Shown here one piece after another: positions 43,550 through 51,926 of a DNA stretch of 64,000 nucleotides. The stretch is taken from assembly GCF_026344135.1 (NCBI RefSeq), contig NZ_JAPKNA010000004.1:310001-374000 (forward strand), in the 5' to 3' direction. This DNA is from Alcaligenes parafaecalis (GTDB taxonomy: Bacteria; Pseudomonadota; Gammaproteobacteria; Burkholderiales; Burkholderiaceae_B). The notes under the pieces were generated by a model that was not told the DNA's origin, did not search any database, and saw only the letters and a program-made list of their open reading frames with translations. The position numbers and the translations under genes are program-made. The number at the start of each line of letters is the position of its first letter. The stretch's first letter is position 1.

Positions 43550-44464
43550 TTACACGGAATCACGCCGACGCTCGGTCTGGCCCACGGCGTTCAAAGATTG
43601 GCTGCGGTAGCGAGGCACAAACAGGCCCAGCACAAAAACACGCAACATATAAGGCACCAGCCCCCCTTCGTTCAAAGCATCCGGGGTGCGGGCTCGGTAT
43701 TCGGTGTCGTGCAGCCGGGTCAGCTCGGACCAGTGCGCACGCGAATGTTCATGGTGGGCCACATGCAGCCCGATATTGAAGAGCAAGGGATTGACCAGCC
43801 CCTCGAAATTGCGGGCATAGGCCAATTGCTCACCCTGTCGGCCTTGCGGGCTGCCATCAGCATGGGCATGTTGCAGATAATTGGTGGTCAGCAGCCAGTG
43901 CAAACCATGTAGCTGCGGCAGGATCACGTACAACAGGCCTTTAACCGGGTCCAGGGCCAAAGCCAGTGTCCAGCTCCCCAGCCACAGGCCGTACTGCGCC
44001 ATGCAATAGGCCCACACACCTGGCCAGTGACGGCGCAAGCTGCCTAACCAGCTAAAAATAGTGGGATACAGGGCGGGGATGGCCTCAAAAGGGTGCATCA
44101 ACCAGCCCAGGGTGTCGTTGGTGTCGCCCCGCCAGAAACGGTAAGTGCGGGCCACGTCTTTTTCACCATGCTTGTAACGGTGGTGGTTGCGACCATGCGC
44201 AGGCCAGAACACACAAGCGGGATGGCCTTGCACCAGGGTCAGCCAGAAGTCCGTCAAACGATTGGGCAGGCGGCCCCGCCACATGCGCAAATGATGGTGA
44301 TTGTGGTTGATGACGCCGATACCCAGCGTCAGGAACAGCAGCAGGCCGTACAAAATCCAGGAAAAACCGCCGCGCCACAGCGCGACCACCAGGGCAGGGT
44401 AGGCAATCAAGTACAGCAGACTTTGCCAATCGCGCGGGTTACGCAAACGCCACGCAGCGCTCAT
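43550..44464 (-). CDS. Membrane fatty acid desaturase
   Basis: A 304-residue integral membrane diiron desaturase. Three histidine boxes are visible: NHNHHHLRMW (about 53-62), HGRNHHRYKHG (about 89-99) and HVAHHEHSRAHW near 210. About four transmembrane segments separate them. It would introduce a double bond, or hydroxylate, in a fatty acyl chain. Its start overlaps the preceding gene's stop by 4 bp (ATGA), and the ketosynthase fusion begins 14 bp after its stop. Confidence 0.9.
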   Translation of the reverse strand: MSAAWRLRNPRDWQSLLYLIAYPALVVALWRGGFSWILYGLLLFLTLGIGVINHNHHHLRMWRGRLPNRLTDFWLTLVQGHPACVFWPAHGRNHHRYKHGEKDVARTYRFWRGDTNDTLGWLMHPFEAIPALYPTIFSWLGSLRRHWPGVWAYCMAQYGLWLGSWTLALALDPVKGLLYVILPQLHGLHWLLTTNYLQHAHADGSPQGRQGEQLAYARNFEGLVNPLLFNIGLHVAHHEHSRAHWSELTRLHDTEYRARTPDALNEGGLVPYMLRVFVLGLFVPRYRSQSLNAVGQTERRRDSV

Positions 44465-45198
44465 CCCCGCGCCTCCTCGGGGCGATCCGGCAAACGAGTG
44501 CCGAACAGACGGTCCATAAAGCTGAATTGAAAACCGTAATTGCCGTTGTACTGTGCGTGATGACGCTGGTGACGACGGCTGGCCGCCAGCCAGTTGCGGC
44601 TGGAGACCTTGGGGAAAAAGTCGTAATTGGAGTGGCCGATACTGTTGAAGAACAGGCTGAACAAGGGCACGGACAGCAAGGACCAGAAGCTGAAGTCATG
44701 CACGACCATAGGCAACAGGATTACATTGCCCAGCATGATCGACTCCAGCGGGTGAAAGCTGTAGGTCGAAAAGGGCGTCACCACGACAGAAGAATGGTGC
44801 GGGCCGTGATAACGGCGCAACCAGCGGGTATGCAAGAGACGGTGGTTTATCCAGAAATGCACGTCGTTCCAGATCACCAGCGCCAGAATTTCCAGGGCAA
44901 TGCGGGTAGCACTGGCATCCGGCGTCAAATGCGCCCAGCCTAGCTGCAAAAACCCCCAGGGGAAAATCATGCCGGTGCCAAAGATCAGAATGGCGGAACC
45001 GGATTGCTTGAGTTCCCGGCGCAGTTGGCCAGGACGCAAGGGACGTGTGTCCAGGGGGCGTCCCCAACCCAAGGCAGGAAAAAGCCAATGTGTCAGCGCC
45101 AAAGTCCCCAATGCGAACAGCAGGTAAATGCCGCCGAAAAACAATAAGCCTACGCCCATCACCTGCCAGACGCTCAAGGCCTGAAAAGCCTGCCCCAT
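44461..45198 (-). CDS. Sterol desaturase/fatty acid hydroxylase-superfamily membrane protein
   Basis: A 245-residue membrane diiron enzyme with the histidine motifs NDVHFWINHRLLHT, RRYHGPHHSS, GHSNYD and RRHQRHHAQYNG, in the order typical of the fatty acid hydroxylase superfamily. It has about four transmembrane helices. It is the first gene of the operon and probably hydroxylates or desaturates the acyl substrate shared with the downstream enzymes. An inverted repeat lies just upstream. Confidence 0.9.
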   Translation of the reverse strand: MGQAFQALSVWQVMGVGLLFFGGIYLLFALGTLALTHWLFPALGWGRPLDTRPLRPGQLRRELKQSGSAILIFGTGMIFPWGFLQLGWAHLTPDASATRIALEILALVIWNDVHFWINHRLLHTRWLRRYHGPHHSSVVVTPFSTYSFHPLESIMLGNVILLPMVVHDFSFWSLLSVPLFSLFFNSIGHSNYDFFPKVSSRNWLAASRRHQRHHAQYNGNYGFQFSFMDRLFGTRLPDRPEEARG

Positions 45199-45220
45199 TC
45201 CACTCTCTACGTAACAAAGT

Positions 45221-45236
45221 GCGCTAATGCTAGCGC
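45221..45236. promoter_or_regulatory. Inverted repeat upstream of the lipid-type operon
   Basis: GCGCTAATGCTAGCGC: 6-bp arms with a 4-base centre, 23 bases before the first start codon of the operon. It may be an operator or a leader hairpin. I see no clear sigma-70 promoter here. Confidence 0.4.
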
Positions 45237-45364
45237 GGGTCGAGTACTTACGTTTGTGAATTTGGTTACTAATTGCTCACATTCGTCCAGCCCGCCAAAG
45301 CAATACAGTTTTGCAATAGCGGGGGCTAATCATAGCGGGAGTTCGCCCCTATCCTTTAAGGCAT

Positions 45365-45496
45365 GCATTATTGCTGGGCGGCGAACCCATTGATGAGCCC
45401 GTCCTGGCCTATGGGTCTTTTGTGATGAATACACAACAAGAAATTAGCCAGGCCATTGCCGACTTTGAGCAAGGCCAATTTGGATACCTGGGCTAA
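45365..45496 (+). pseudogene. Pirin-family C-terminal remnant
   Basis: The frame reads LLLGGEPIDEPVLAYGSFVM and then NTQQEISQAIADFEQGQFG before TAA at 45494. This is the well-conserved C-terminal end of bacterial pirins (about 43 residues). The rest of the gene, over 200 codons, is absent: upstream in frame the sequence is unrelated and a stop lies at 45317-45319. It is a truncation scar at the border of the ketosynthase/desaturase operon. The other parts of the 45199-45640 gap hold only the two inverted repeats listed. Confidence 0.8.
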
Positions 45497-45530
45497 ATTC
45501 CTCCTCTACCCCTGGCAGCGACCGCGCCCC

Positions 45531-45550
45531 CCGCCTGCGACGCCAGGCGG
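45531..45550 (+). terminator. Hairpin after the pirin remnant
   Basis: CCGCCTG (45531-45537) and CAGGCGG (45544-45550) with a 6-base loop, followed by TTTGCC. It is probably the surviving terminator of the lost pirin gene. Confidence 0.5.
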
Positions 45551-45640
45551 TTTGCCACGTACGCAGAACTTGATTTCGCACTTGCCTTGAACTTGCCCGC
45601 ATACGATATACTGATCCGTCACAGACTTCCCCTAGACACT

Positions 45641-45991
45641 ATGAGACGCTGGTTCGTCGTCGTCTTACTCCTTATCCTTCCCCTGCAGGCTTATAGCTCC
45701 CACTACCATGCCACTGTGCAGGGTGGTCAGTCCGCATTATTCGTTCAACACGAAGCTGATGCGGCCGAGCCTGTAGAACACCGCGTCAAATCCGGCACTC
45801 ATCCTTTGCAGCAGCTCAGCGCCATTCTGGCGCACACGCCCATGCAGCAGTATGCCGATCACGCGGATACCCCTTTGCCCTGCCCGGTTCAGTCTTTCTG
45901 GCTGCATGCCTGGCCTTCGGCTTGCCCGTCCTATTCCCTGCCCGCTATTTGCTGCGAATTTGCCCCGGAGCACCGCCCGCCGCGCGTCTGA
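45641..45991 (+). CDS. Small secreted protein of unknown function
   Basis: A 116-residue protein starting MRRWFVVVLLLILPLQAYSS, a clear Sec signal peptide. The mature part has several histidines and, near the end, three to four cysteines (PLPCPVQSF, SACPSYS, AICCEF). The layout loosely recalls CzcI-like periplasmic metal-resistance proteins, but this is a weak impression. It lies 71 bp upstream of the TerC-CBS gene and may be co-transcribed with it. A longer frame from 45587 merely adds residues before the signal peptide. Confidence 0.65.
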   Translation: MRRWFVVVLLLILPLQAYSSHYHATVQGGQSALFVQHEADAAEPVEHRVKSGTHPLQQLSAILAHTPMQQYADHADTPLPCPVQSFWLHAWPSACPSYSLPAICCEFAPEHRPPRV

Positions 45992-46062
45992 TTTCTGACG
46001 CGCAACTGCGCCCCGCCCCCCTGCTTTTTTGCACTTATTTATCTGTCTAACAGGACAACATC

Positions 46063-47622
46063 ATGGAATGGCTACTCGATCCCAGCATCTGGGTCGGCTT
46101 ATTAACTCTGGTGGTGCTGGAGATTGTTCTCGGCATCGACAACCTGATCTTTATCGCGATCCTGGCCGATAAACTCCCCCCGCATCAGCGCGACCGTGCT
46201 CGCCTGATCGGCCTGTCACTGGCGCTGATCATGCGCCTGGGTCTGCTGACGATCGTCTCCTGGCTGGTCACCCTGACCACACCGCTGTTCTCCCTGGGAC
46301 CGCTGAGCTTTTCCGGCCGCGACCTGATCTTGCTGCTGGGCGGTCTGTTCCTGCTCTTCAAGGCCACGAGCGAACTGCACGAACGCCTGGAAGGCGGCAG
46401 CCACCACTCCAGCACCAACAAGGCTTACGCCAGCTTTGGTGTGGTGGTGGCACAAATTGTGGTGCTGGATGCCGTGTTCTCGCTGGACGCGGTGATTACC
46501 GCCGTGGGTATGGTGGACGAACTGCCCGTCATGATGACAGCCGTCATCATCTCTATCGGCTTGATGATCTGGGCCTCCAAACCCCTGACCACCTTCGTGA
46601 ACAACCACCCCACGGTGGTAGTGCTGTGTTTGAGCTTCTTGCTGATGATTGGTCTGACGCTGACCGCCGAAGGCCTGGGCTTCAAGATCCCCAAAGGCTA
46701 TCTGTATGCGGCCATTGGCTTCTCCATCCTGATCGAATTCTTCAATCAGATTGCCCGCCGCAGCCTGCTGCGCTCGCAATCGCGTCGTCCTTTGCGTGAC
46801 CGTACGGCAGAAGCCGTGCTGCGCATGCTCAGCAACCGCAAGAACGAAGACAAGGATGACAGCAAGCACGATGCGCAACTGGAACTGGACGAGCAAGGCT
46901 TCCGCACCGAAGAACGCAATATGGTCAGCGGTGTACTGAGCCTGGCTGAACGCCCTATCCGCTCGCTGATGACACCGCGTCAGGAGATCACCTGGATCAA
47001 TATCGAGGACTCGACCGACACCCTGCGCCAGCAATTGCGCTCTACCCCGCACAGCTTCTTGCCAGTGTGTCAGGGCGATCTGGATCAGGTGGTGGGTGTG
47101 GCCCGCGCCAAGGACCTGCTGGCAGATCTGGACGATTACCCGCAAGTACAACTGTGGCCGGATTTGCGTGAGCCCATCATCGTGCATGAACACACGGATG
47201 TACTTAGCGCCATTGCCATGCTGAAACAGTCCAACGGCCAGTTCGTGCTGGTCACGGATGAGTACGGTGCCATTGAAGGTTTGCTGACGCCTATCGACAT
47301 TCTGGAAGCCATCGCCGGTGAGTTCCCGGATGAGGACGAGCAAGCTGCCATTCAGCAGATTGGCCCCAATCTGTGGCAGGTGGACGGCGGTATCGACTTG
47401 CTGTTGCTGGCCCAGGCCGTTGAAGCGGACGACCTGCTCTTGAAAGACAGCAGCTTTAACTCCGTGGCCGGTTTCTTGCTGGAACGTCTGGACTCCCTGC
47501 CCACTGTCGGCACGGTAGTCGAGGCCGATGGCTTGCGCTTTGAAGTCACGGAAGTCAGCCAGCGCCGTATTGCCACCTTGCATGTCAGCCGCTTGCATGT
47601 GCCCGAGGCACCGCAGGAGTAA
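46063..47622 (+). CDS. TerC-family membrane protein fused to CBS and transporter-associated domains
   Basis: A 519-residue protein. Residues 1-235 form a TerC-like membrane domain with EIVLGIDNLIFIAILADK and the matching VVLDAVFSLDAVITAVGM, acidic helices expected to handle a divalent metal. A CBS pair follows (about 300-425), then a CorC/HlyC-type C-terminal domain (about 440-510). TerC proteins are linked to Mn2+ or Ca2+ efflux or tellurite resistance. I looked for a yybP-ykoY Mn riboswitch upstream and do not see one. AGGA precedes the ATG. Confidence 0.9.
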   Translation: MEWLLDPSIWVGLLTLVVLEIVLGIDNLIFIAILADKLPPHQRDRARLIGLSLALIMRLGLLTIVSWLVTLTTPLFSLGPLSFSGRDLILLLGGLFLLFKATSELHERLEGGSHHSSTNKAYASFGVVVAQIVVLDAVFSLDAVITAVGMVDELPVMMTAVIISIGLMIWASKPLTTFVNNHPTVVVLCLSFLLMIGLTLTAEGLGFKIPKGYLYAAIGFSILIEFFNQIARRSLLRSQSRRPLRDRTAEAVLRMLSNRKNEDKDDSKHDAQLELDEQGFRTEERNMVSGVLSLAERPIRSLMTPRQEITWINIEDSTDTLRQQLRSTPHSFLPVCQGDLDQVVGVARAKDLLADLDDYPQVQLWPDLREPIIVHEHTDVLSAIAMLKQSNGQFVLVTDEYGAIEGLLTPIDILEAIAGEFPDEDEQAAIQQIGPNLWQVDGGIDLLLLAQAVEADDLLLKDSSFNSVAGFLLERLDSLPTVGTVVEADGLRFEVTEVSQRRIATLHVSRLHVPEAPQE

Positions 47623-47687
47623 GGCCGGACTAGGCTAAAAACAACGGGCCCTCTCCGGGTCCGCAAGACGATGGATATGCAGCAAAT

Positions 47688-47721
47688 AAAACGGCCAGGG
47701 TATTGCTACCCTGGCCGTTTT
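47688..47721. terminator. Bidirectional intrinsic terminator
   Basis: AAAACGGCCAGGGTA (47688-47702), loop TTGC, TACCCTGGCCGTTTT (47707-47721). A perfect 15-bp stem with an A/T tract on each side, so it can serve the TerC-CBS gene on the plus strand and the fecR gene on the minus strand. Confidence 0.95.
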
Positions 47722-47837
47722 ATTAATCATTGCATACGATTTCTTGCCGTTCTGCGGGCTTTGCTTATCGCAACAACACCCATCAGCCGCCATCTTCTGT
47801 CATGTACATCCTGGAGCAGCGGCCAGGCCAAACAAGA

Positions 47838-48812
47838 TCAGGCGCGACTCAACAAAGCAATTCCGCCGGGCAAGCGCAACACATCCAGACCATACAACTG
47901 CTGCAAGACATCCAGCGCCTCAGGCAAATTATCCAGGCTGACCGCAAAGCTGACCAGGATATGGCCCAGCGACGCATCACGCAAAATCAGGTGACCGGCC
48001 CAGTAGCGATTCAACTCGGCCAGCACCTGCGATAAAGGCTGCTCATGGAAAACCAGACGGCCCTGACGCCAGGACGGGAAATCCTCCACCGCCACTGTCT
48101 GCACCGAGCTGATGGCATGGCGTCCATACACAAGCTGCTCGCCCGCCCCCAGCCTGTACCCCTGCCCACCAAAATCCACCTGAGCACTGCCCGACAAACA
48201 AGTCACTTGGGTTTTGCCATCCAGATAGCGAATATTGGTACGGCCATTAAAGGTCTGAATAGAACCGGCACCCGCAAACACCGTACACACTGCGGCCGAG
48301 CGCTCGGCCTGGCGCACTTCGACCTCGCCTTCCTGCAGAGCCACAATCCGGCCCAAATGCGGGTCGTCCCCGACATTCAGGCGACTGCGGGTATTCATAT
48401 CCAGCCAGACATGGTCCAGCAACTGCACGCGCCGCTGCTCGCCCGCACCCGTGCGGTAATCAGCGCGCAAATCGGCCAGCGAAGGCCATAACTGCAAGGG
48501 AGGTTTCACGACCATATACAGGCCGCCCCCCAGTAGCAGACCACCCAGCAAGGCGCGGCGCAACGGCTGGTGGCCGCGTGTTTTCATCAGCTTGGCTTCA
48601 CGCAGCCACTCTTCACGATCTTGCGGCATGGCATCCCACATTTCGCGCGCGTGCGCAAAAGCGGATGCGTGAGAAGGACTGCGCCCACACCAGCGGCGCA
48701 GCTCCCGAGCCTGACGAGAGGTCAGCGAGGACGTTTTCAGGCGGCTGACCCAGGCTCGTGCCTCCTTATGCAAGGTGTCTTCATCCAGATTCAAGGCATT
48801 AGCGGGGTTCAT
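47838..48812 (-). CDS. FecR-family transmembrane anti-sigma regulator, without an adjacent ECF sigma gene
   Basis: A 324-residue protein. The N-terminal cytoplasmic domain (about 10-70) reads EARAWVSRLKTSSLTSRQ and WCGRSPSHASAFAHAREMW. One transmembrane helix lies near 88-105, followed by the FecR periplasmic domain with LLDHVWLDMNTRSRLNV, and a C-terminal segment for the TonB receptor (about 245-320). FecR proteins pass a receptor signal to a FecI-type sigma factor. No such sigma or receptor gene flanks it. The ATG at 48812 has no obvious ribosome site; two TTG codons precede it. Confidence 0.87.
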   Translation of the reverse strand: MNPANALNLDEDTLHKEARAWVSRLKTSSLTSRQARELRRWCGRSPSHASAFAHAREMWDAMPQDREEWLREAKLMKTRGHQPLRRALLGGLLLGGGLYMVVKPPLQLWPSLADLRADYRTGAGEQRRVQLLDHVWLDMNTRSRLNVGDDPHLGRIVALQEGEVEVRQAERSAAVCTVFAGAGSIQTFNGRTNIRYLDGKTQVTCLSGSAQVDFGGQGYRLGAGEQLVYGRHAISSVQTVAVEDFPSWRQGRLVFHEQPLSQVLAELNRYWAGHLILRDASLGHILVSFAVSLDNLPEALDVLQQLYGLDVLRLPGGIALLSRA

Positions 48813-48866
48813 CAACAATTAATCTACAAAGCACTACACAGAGACTGCACCCGGCAGTCCAAATCG

Positions 48867-48894
48867 TTTTATCCATCCGTTTAAACGGATAAAA
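48867..48894. promoter_or_regulatory. Nested palindromes upstream of fecR
   Basis: TTTTATCC (48867-48874) and GGATAAAA (48887-48894) enclose a perfect 16-bp palindrome, ATCCGTTTAAACGGAT (48875-48890), which overlaps the right arm. It could be an operator for fecR or a terminator for the LysR gene ending at 48970. Confidence 0.5.
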
Positions 48895-48969
48895 GAGGGA
48901 ATTTAACGGCAAACATAAATTGTCGGAAACTGCAGGCGGTATCGTCAAGCGCCGGGCCGTTATAAAGCG

Positions 48970-49878
48970 TCAAGCCTCACTTTGACAGCAGGCCATTAAC
49001 TGCCCTCGCAGCCAGGCATGGGCCGGGTCTGCCTGCCGTCGACTATGCCAAACCTGCTGAAACAAGACCGAAGGAATGGGTAACGGTGGCTGGAAAAAGA
49101 CTAGCTCAGGGTGCTCGCGCAAAGGTTCGGCACTACGGCTGGAAACCGTCAGAATCAGATCCGTACCAGCCAGCACCTGAGCCGCAGCGCTCCAATGCGG
49201 CAAGGACAGGGCGATCTGACGCTTCAGCCCCATTCTGCCCAGCACATTATCTACCTCGCTTTCCCCTCCCGGCCGCATGGAAACCAGCACATGAGGGCGT
49301 TGCAACCACTCTTCCAGGCCAGGACCCGAGGGCGTCGCCAGGCTAGCTCGGTCCGCAATGCAGATCAGATGCTCTTCAAACAAGGTCTGCGCCTGCAAGT
49401 CTGCCGGGATTTCCGAGAACACTCCCAAGGCCACATCCGTTTCGCCATCCTGCAACTGCGCCAGCATCCCTTCCCGGCTGGCCTGGCTCACGGCCAGAAA
49501 AATACCGGGAGCCTGCCGCCGCAAGATGCGCATCAAGGGCGGCAGAACGATCTGGGCCCCGTAGTCGGACATCGCCAAACGAAACTCGCGCTGCTCGCTG
49601 GCCGGATCAAAACCGCCTGCATCCAGCAAGCCGTTCAACTGCAACAAGGCCTGCTCCAGGGGACGCTGCAATTGCAGGGCAAGCGCGGTAGGCTCCAGCC
49701 GCGACCCTCGGCGTATCAATAAGGGATCGTTGAACACCTGACGCAAATGCGCCAGGGCGTGGCTGACCGCCGGCTGGCTTTTATGCAGTCGGTGGGCCGC
49801 GCGGGTGACATGTTGTTCGGTCAACAAGGCATGCAGGCTTAGCAGCAGATTCAGGTCTATACGTCGCAGTTCATCCAT
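48970..49878 (-). CDS. LysR-type regulator divergent from a YdcZ-type transporter
   Basis: A 302-residue LTTR with helix-turn-helix VTRAAHRLHKSQPAVSHALA (about 24-43) and a C-terminal effector domain. The ATG at 49878 (MDELRRIDLNLL) matches the usual N terminus; the longer frame from 49935 does not. It probably controls the divergent DMT transporter gene across an 89-bp gap containing TGTGCACA. Confidence 0.9.
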   Translation of the reverse strand: MDELRRIDLNLLLSLHALLTEQHVTRAAHRLHKSQPAVSHALAHLRQVFNDPLLIRRGSRLEPTALALQLQRPLEQALLQLNGLLDAGGFDPASEQREFRLAMSDYGAQIVLPPLMRILRRQAPGIFLAVSQASREGMLAQLQDGETDVALGVFSEIPADLQAQTLFEEHLICIADRASLATPSGPGLEEWLQRPHVLVSMRPGGESEVDNVLGRMGLKRQIALSLPHWSAAAQVLAGTDLILTVSSRSAEPLREHPELVFFQPPLPIPSVLFQQVWHSRRQADPAHAWLRGQLMACCQSEA

Positions 49879-49967
49879 AGAACGAATAATGACTGTGCAC
49901 ACTATTAATTTCAATAAGAACGACGAATAGTGCAAGATAGAACTTTGATTTCTATGGAGATACGCAT

Positions 49968-50552
49968 ATGCCCGGTACCGCTTTGTTCAGCATGTTGATT
50001 GCTGTGTTTGCCGGATCTGCCGTGCCTTTCCAGGCCGCCAGCAATGCCGTTCTGGGTAAAGTGCTGGGACATCCGCTGTGGGCCACGCTGGTCTCGCTCT
50101 GTATCAGCGCTGCTCTGGTGTTGCCGACCATCTGGTTGATGCGCGCTCCCGCCCCTCTGACGGCACAACTGGCCCACGCCCCCTGGTGGGTATGGACCGG
50201 CGGCATTGGCGGGGTGATTTACATCAGCGCAGCGCTGATTCTGACCCCGCGCATGGGCGCCGCCAGCTTTATCGTGTGTGTGGTGGCCGGTCAAATGCTC
50301 AGCTCCATGCTGATCGACCACTATGGCTTGATGGGCCTGACCCCACGCCCCGTGCATATGGGACGGATTGTAGGCGTGCTATTGATTCTGGCAGGCATGG
50401 GTCTGGTGCAATGGTTTACCCCTTCCGTGCCCAGCTCGGCGGCTGAAAACAAAAACGCCACTGTGGATCACAATGGCGCTCAAACCAGCATTCAACACAT
50501 CGCTCAACAAACGGGCGCTGACCACAAGGAAAGCAGTAGCACCCGTTCCTGA
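49968..50552 (+). CDS. YdcZ/DUF606-family DMT transporter
   Basis: A 194-residue membrane protein with five hydrophobic segments in residues 1-150 (GTALFSMLIAVFAGSAVPFQ, then LGKVLGHPLWATLVSL and GAASFIVCVVAGQMLSSML). Family members are about 150 residues. Here a hydrophilic tail of about 40 residues (from SVPSSAAENK) follows, encoded by DNA that also forms the terminator of the convergent MFS gene. The substrate is unknown. Confidence 0.88.
   Translation: MPGTALFSMLIAVFAGSAVPFQAASNAVLGKVLGHPLWATLVSLCISAALVLPTIWLMRAPAPLTAQLAHAPWWVWTGGIGGVIYISAALILTPRMGAASFIVCVVAGQMLSSMLIDHYGLMGLTPRPVHMGRIVGVLLILAGMGLVQWFTPSVPSSAAENKNATVDHNGAQTSIQHIAQQTGADHKESSSTRS
50450..50478 (-). terminator. MFS-gene terminator lying inside the YdcZ-type coding region
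   Basis: On the minus strand CGCCATTGTG pairs with CACAGTGGCG around ATC, followed by TTTTTG. On the plus strand this is 50456-50478 with an A run at 50450-50455. It lies about 80 bp beyond the MFS stop codon and within the 3' end of the convergent transporter gene. Confidence 0.75.
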
Positions 50553-50559
50553 TCAGGGT

Positions 50560-51747
50560 CTACGCCTCAACAGATTTAGAGCGGTACTGGCTGCACCACC
50601 AGAAACCCGCCGACAAGGCAGCGGCGCACAACATGCCCAATGCCAGCAACAAGCCGCTATCAAATAACAGCGGCGCCACCACACCGGATACCGTGGCGAA
50701 CAAAAGCATTTGCCACGCACTTTGTACCGACGAGGCCAGGCCGCGCATGGTGGGGAAGGTGCCCAAAGTCACCACCGTCATGCCCGGCAAGGCCATGGAC
50801 ATGCCAAACGCATAGACAAAAATCGGCATGACGGCCCAAGGCACTTCGGCCTGGAACAGCGAGTTATAGATGGTATTGAAGGTTGCGCCAGCCAGCATGA
50901 TGCACAGGCCCAAACGAATCATGCGGGCCGGGGCCAGCTTCTCCGCAAAGCGCGCGTTCAGAATAGAACCACCCAGCATCCCGCCAATAAAGGGCAGGAA
51001 CAGCCAGGCAAAGGCCGTTTCTGTCAGGCCCAGGACGCCAATCACAAAGCTGGCGGCGGAAGAAATGTACAAGGCAAAACCGCCAAAGGCACAGGCGATG
51101 GCCGAAATGGCCAGCACGAAGCGACCATTGCTCAGCGCGCGAGCGTAATTGGCCAGAATCACCCACAGCTTCAGAGGCTGACGTGACGCGACGGGCAAGG
51201 TTTCCGGCAGTTGTCGCCAGCACAGTGCAAGCAGGGCAATACTGACCACTGTCAGCATCCAGAACACAGAACGCCAGCCCGAATAGCTGCTTAGATAGCC
51301 GCCCACCACCGGCGCAATCGCCGGGGCCAGACTGAACACCATGGTGATATGGGCAAACAGGCGCTGGGCCGTCACTCCCTGCACACAGTCGCGTGCCAGA
51401 GCCTGGCCAACGACTCGTCCGGCACCTGCCGAACAGCCCTGGACCATGCGGAAAAACAAAAGCCAGGAAAAGGTCGGCGCCAACGCGGAACCAATCGAGC
51501 CGATCAGGAACAGGATCAACGAAGCCAGGATCACAGGACGTCGCCCGAAGCTGTCGGACAGCATGCCCCAGAACAGGCTCATGAAGGCAAAACCAAACAG
51601 ATACAGACTTAAGGTCTGCTGAACCATTGACTGGTCAACGGAAAATTCAACACCGATACGGTGAAATGACGGCAAATAGGCATCGGTAGCAAAAGGCCCC
51701 AGCATCGCCAACGCCGCCAACACCAAGGTCAGCTTGCGGTAATTCAT
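50560..51747 (-). CDS. Bcr/CflA-type MFS drug exporter
   Basis: A 395-residue, 12-helix major facilitator. DAYLPSFHRIGVEFSVDQSM at the N terminus and WGMLSDSFGRRPVILASLI (the MFS loop 2-3 signature) match the Bcr/CflA multidrug efflux group, as does VQGCSAGAGRVVGQALARD. The ATG at 51747 gives MNYRKLTLVLAALAML; the frame extends further upstream without family similarity. It ends 8 bp from the convergent YdcZ-type gene. Confidence 0.92.
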   Translation of the reverse strand: MNYRKLTLVLAALAMLGPFATDAYLPSFHRIGVEFSVDQSMVQQTLSLYLFGFAFMSLFWGMLSDSFGRRPVILASLILFLIGSIGSALAPTFSWLLFFRMVQGCSAGAGRVVGQALARDCVQGVTAQRLFAHITMVFSLAPAIAPVVGGYLSSYSGWRSVFWMLTVVSIALLALCWRQLPETLPVASRQPLKLWVILANYARALSNGRFVLAISAIACAFGGFALYISSAASFVIGVLGLTETAFAWLFLPFIGGMLGGSILNARFAEKLAPARMIRLGLCIMLAGATFNTIYNSLFQAEVPWAVMPIFVYAFGMSMALPGMTVVTLGTFPTMRGLASSVQSAWQMLLFATVSGVVAPLLFDSGLLLALGMLCAAALSAGFWWCSQYRSKSVEA

Positions 51748-51864
51748 AGATAGCTTTGGAAAACAGGGAGGGCGCCAGAACTGGCGCAGGGATAGGGGCA
51801 GGATACCCCTTAACCGGACCGTACGGACATATCCGCACAGGGCATAGTGTATCAAACGATATAA

Positions 51865-51905
51865 ATCGGATCGAGCCAGCCTATTTCCCTGCAGGCTGAT
51901 CCGAT
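51865..51905 (-). terminator. Hairpin downstream of the helicase gene
   Basis: ATCGGATC (51865-51872) pairs with GATCCGAT (51898-51905), extended inward by AGCC/GGCT. On the minus strand it is followed by TTTATATC. It begins 22 bases beyond the helicase stop codon. Confidence 0.6.
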
Positions 51906-51926
51906 AGCAACTTGCTTGAAAAAGGG

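Noticed and set aside
45992..46062. Mn-sensing yybP-ykoY riboswitch before the TerC-CBS gene
   Set aside because: Only 71 bp separate it from the preceding gene and none of the conserved riboswitch segments is visible.
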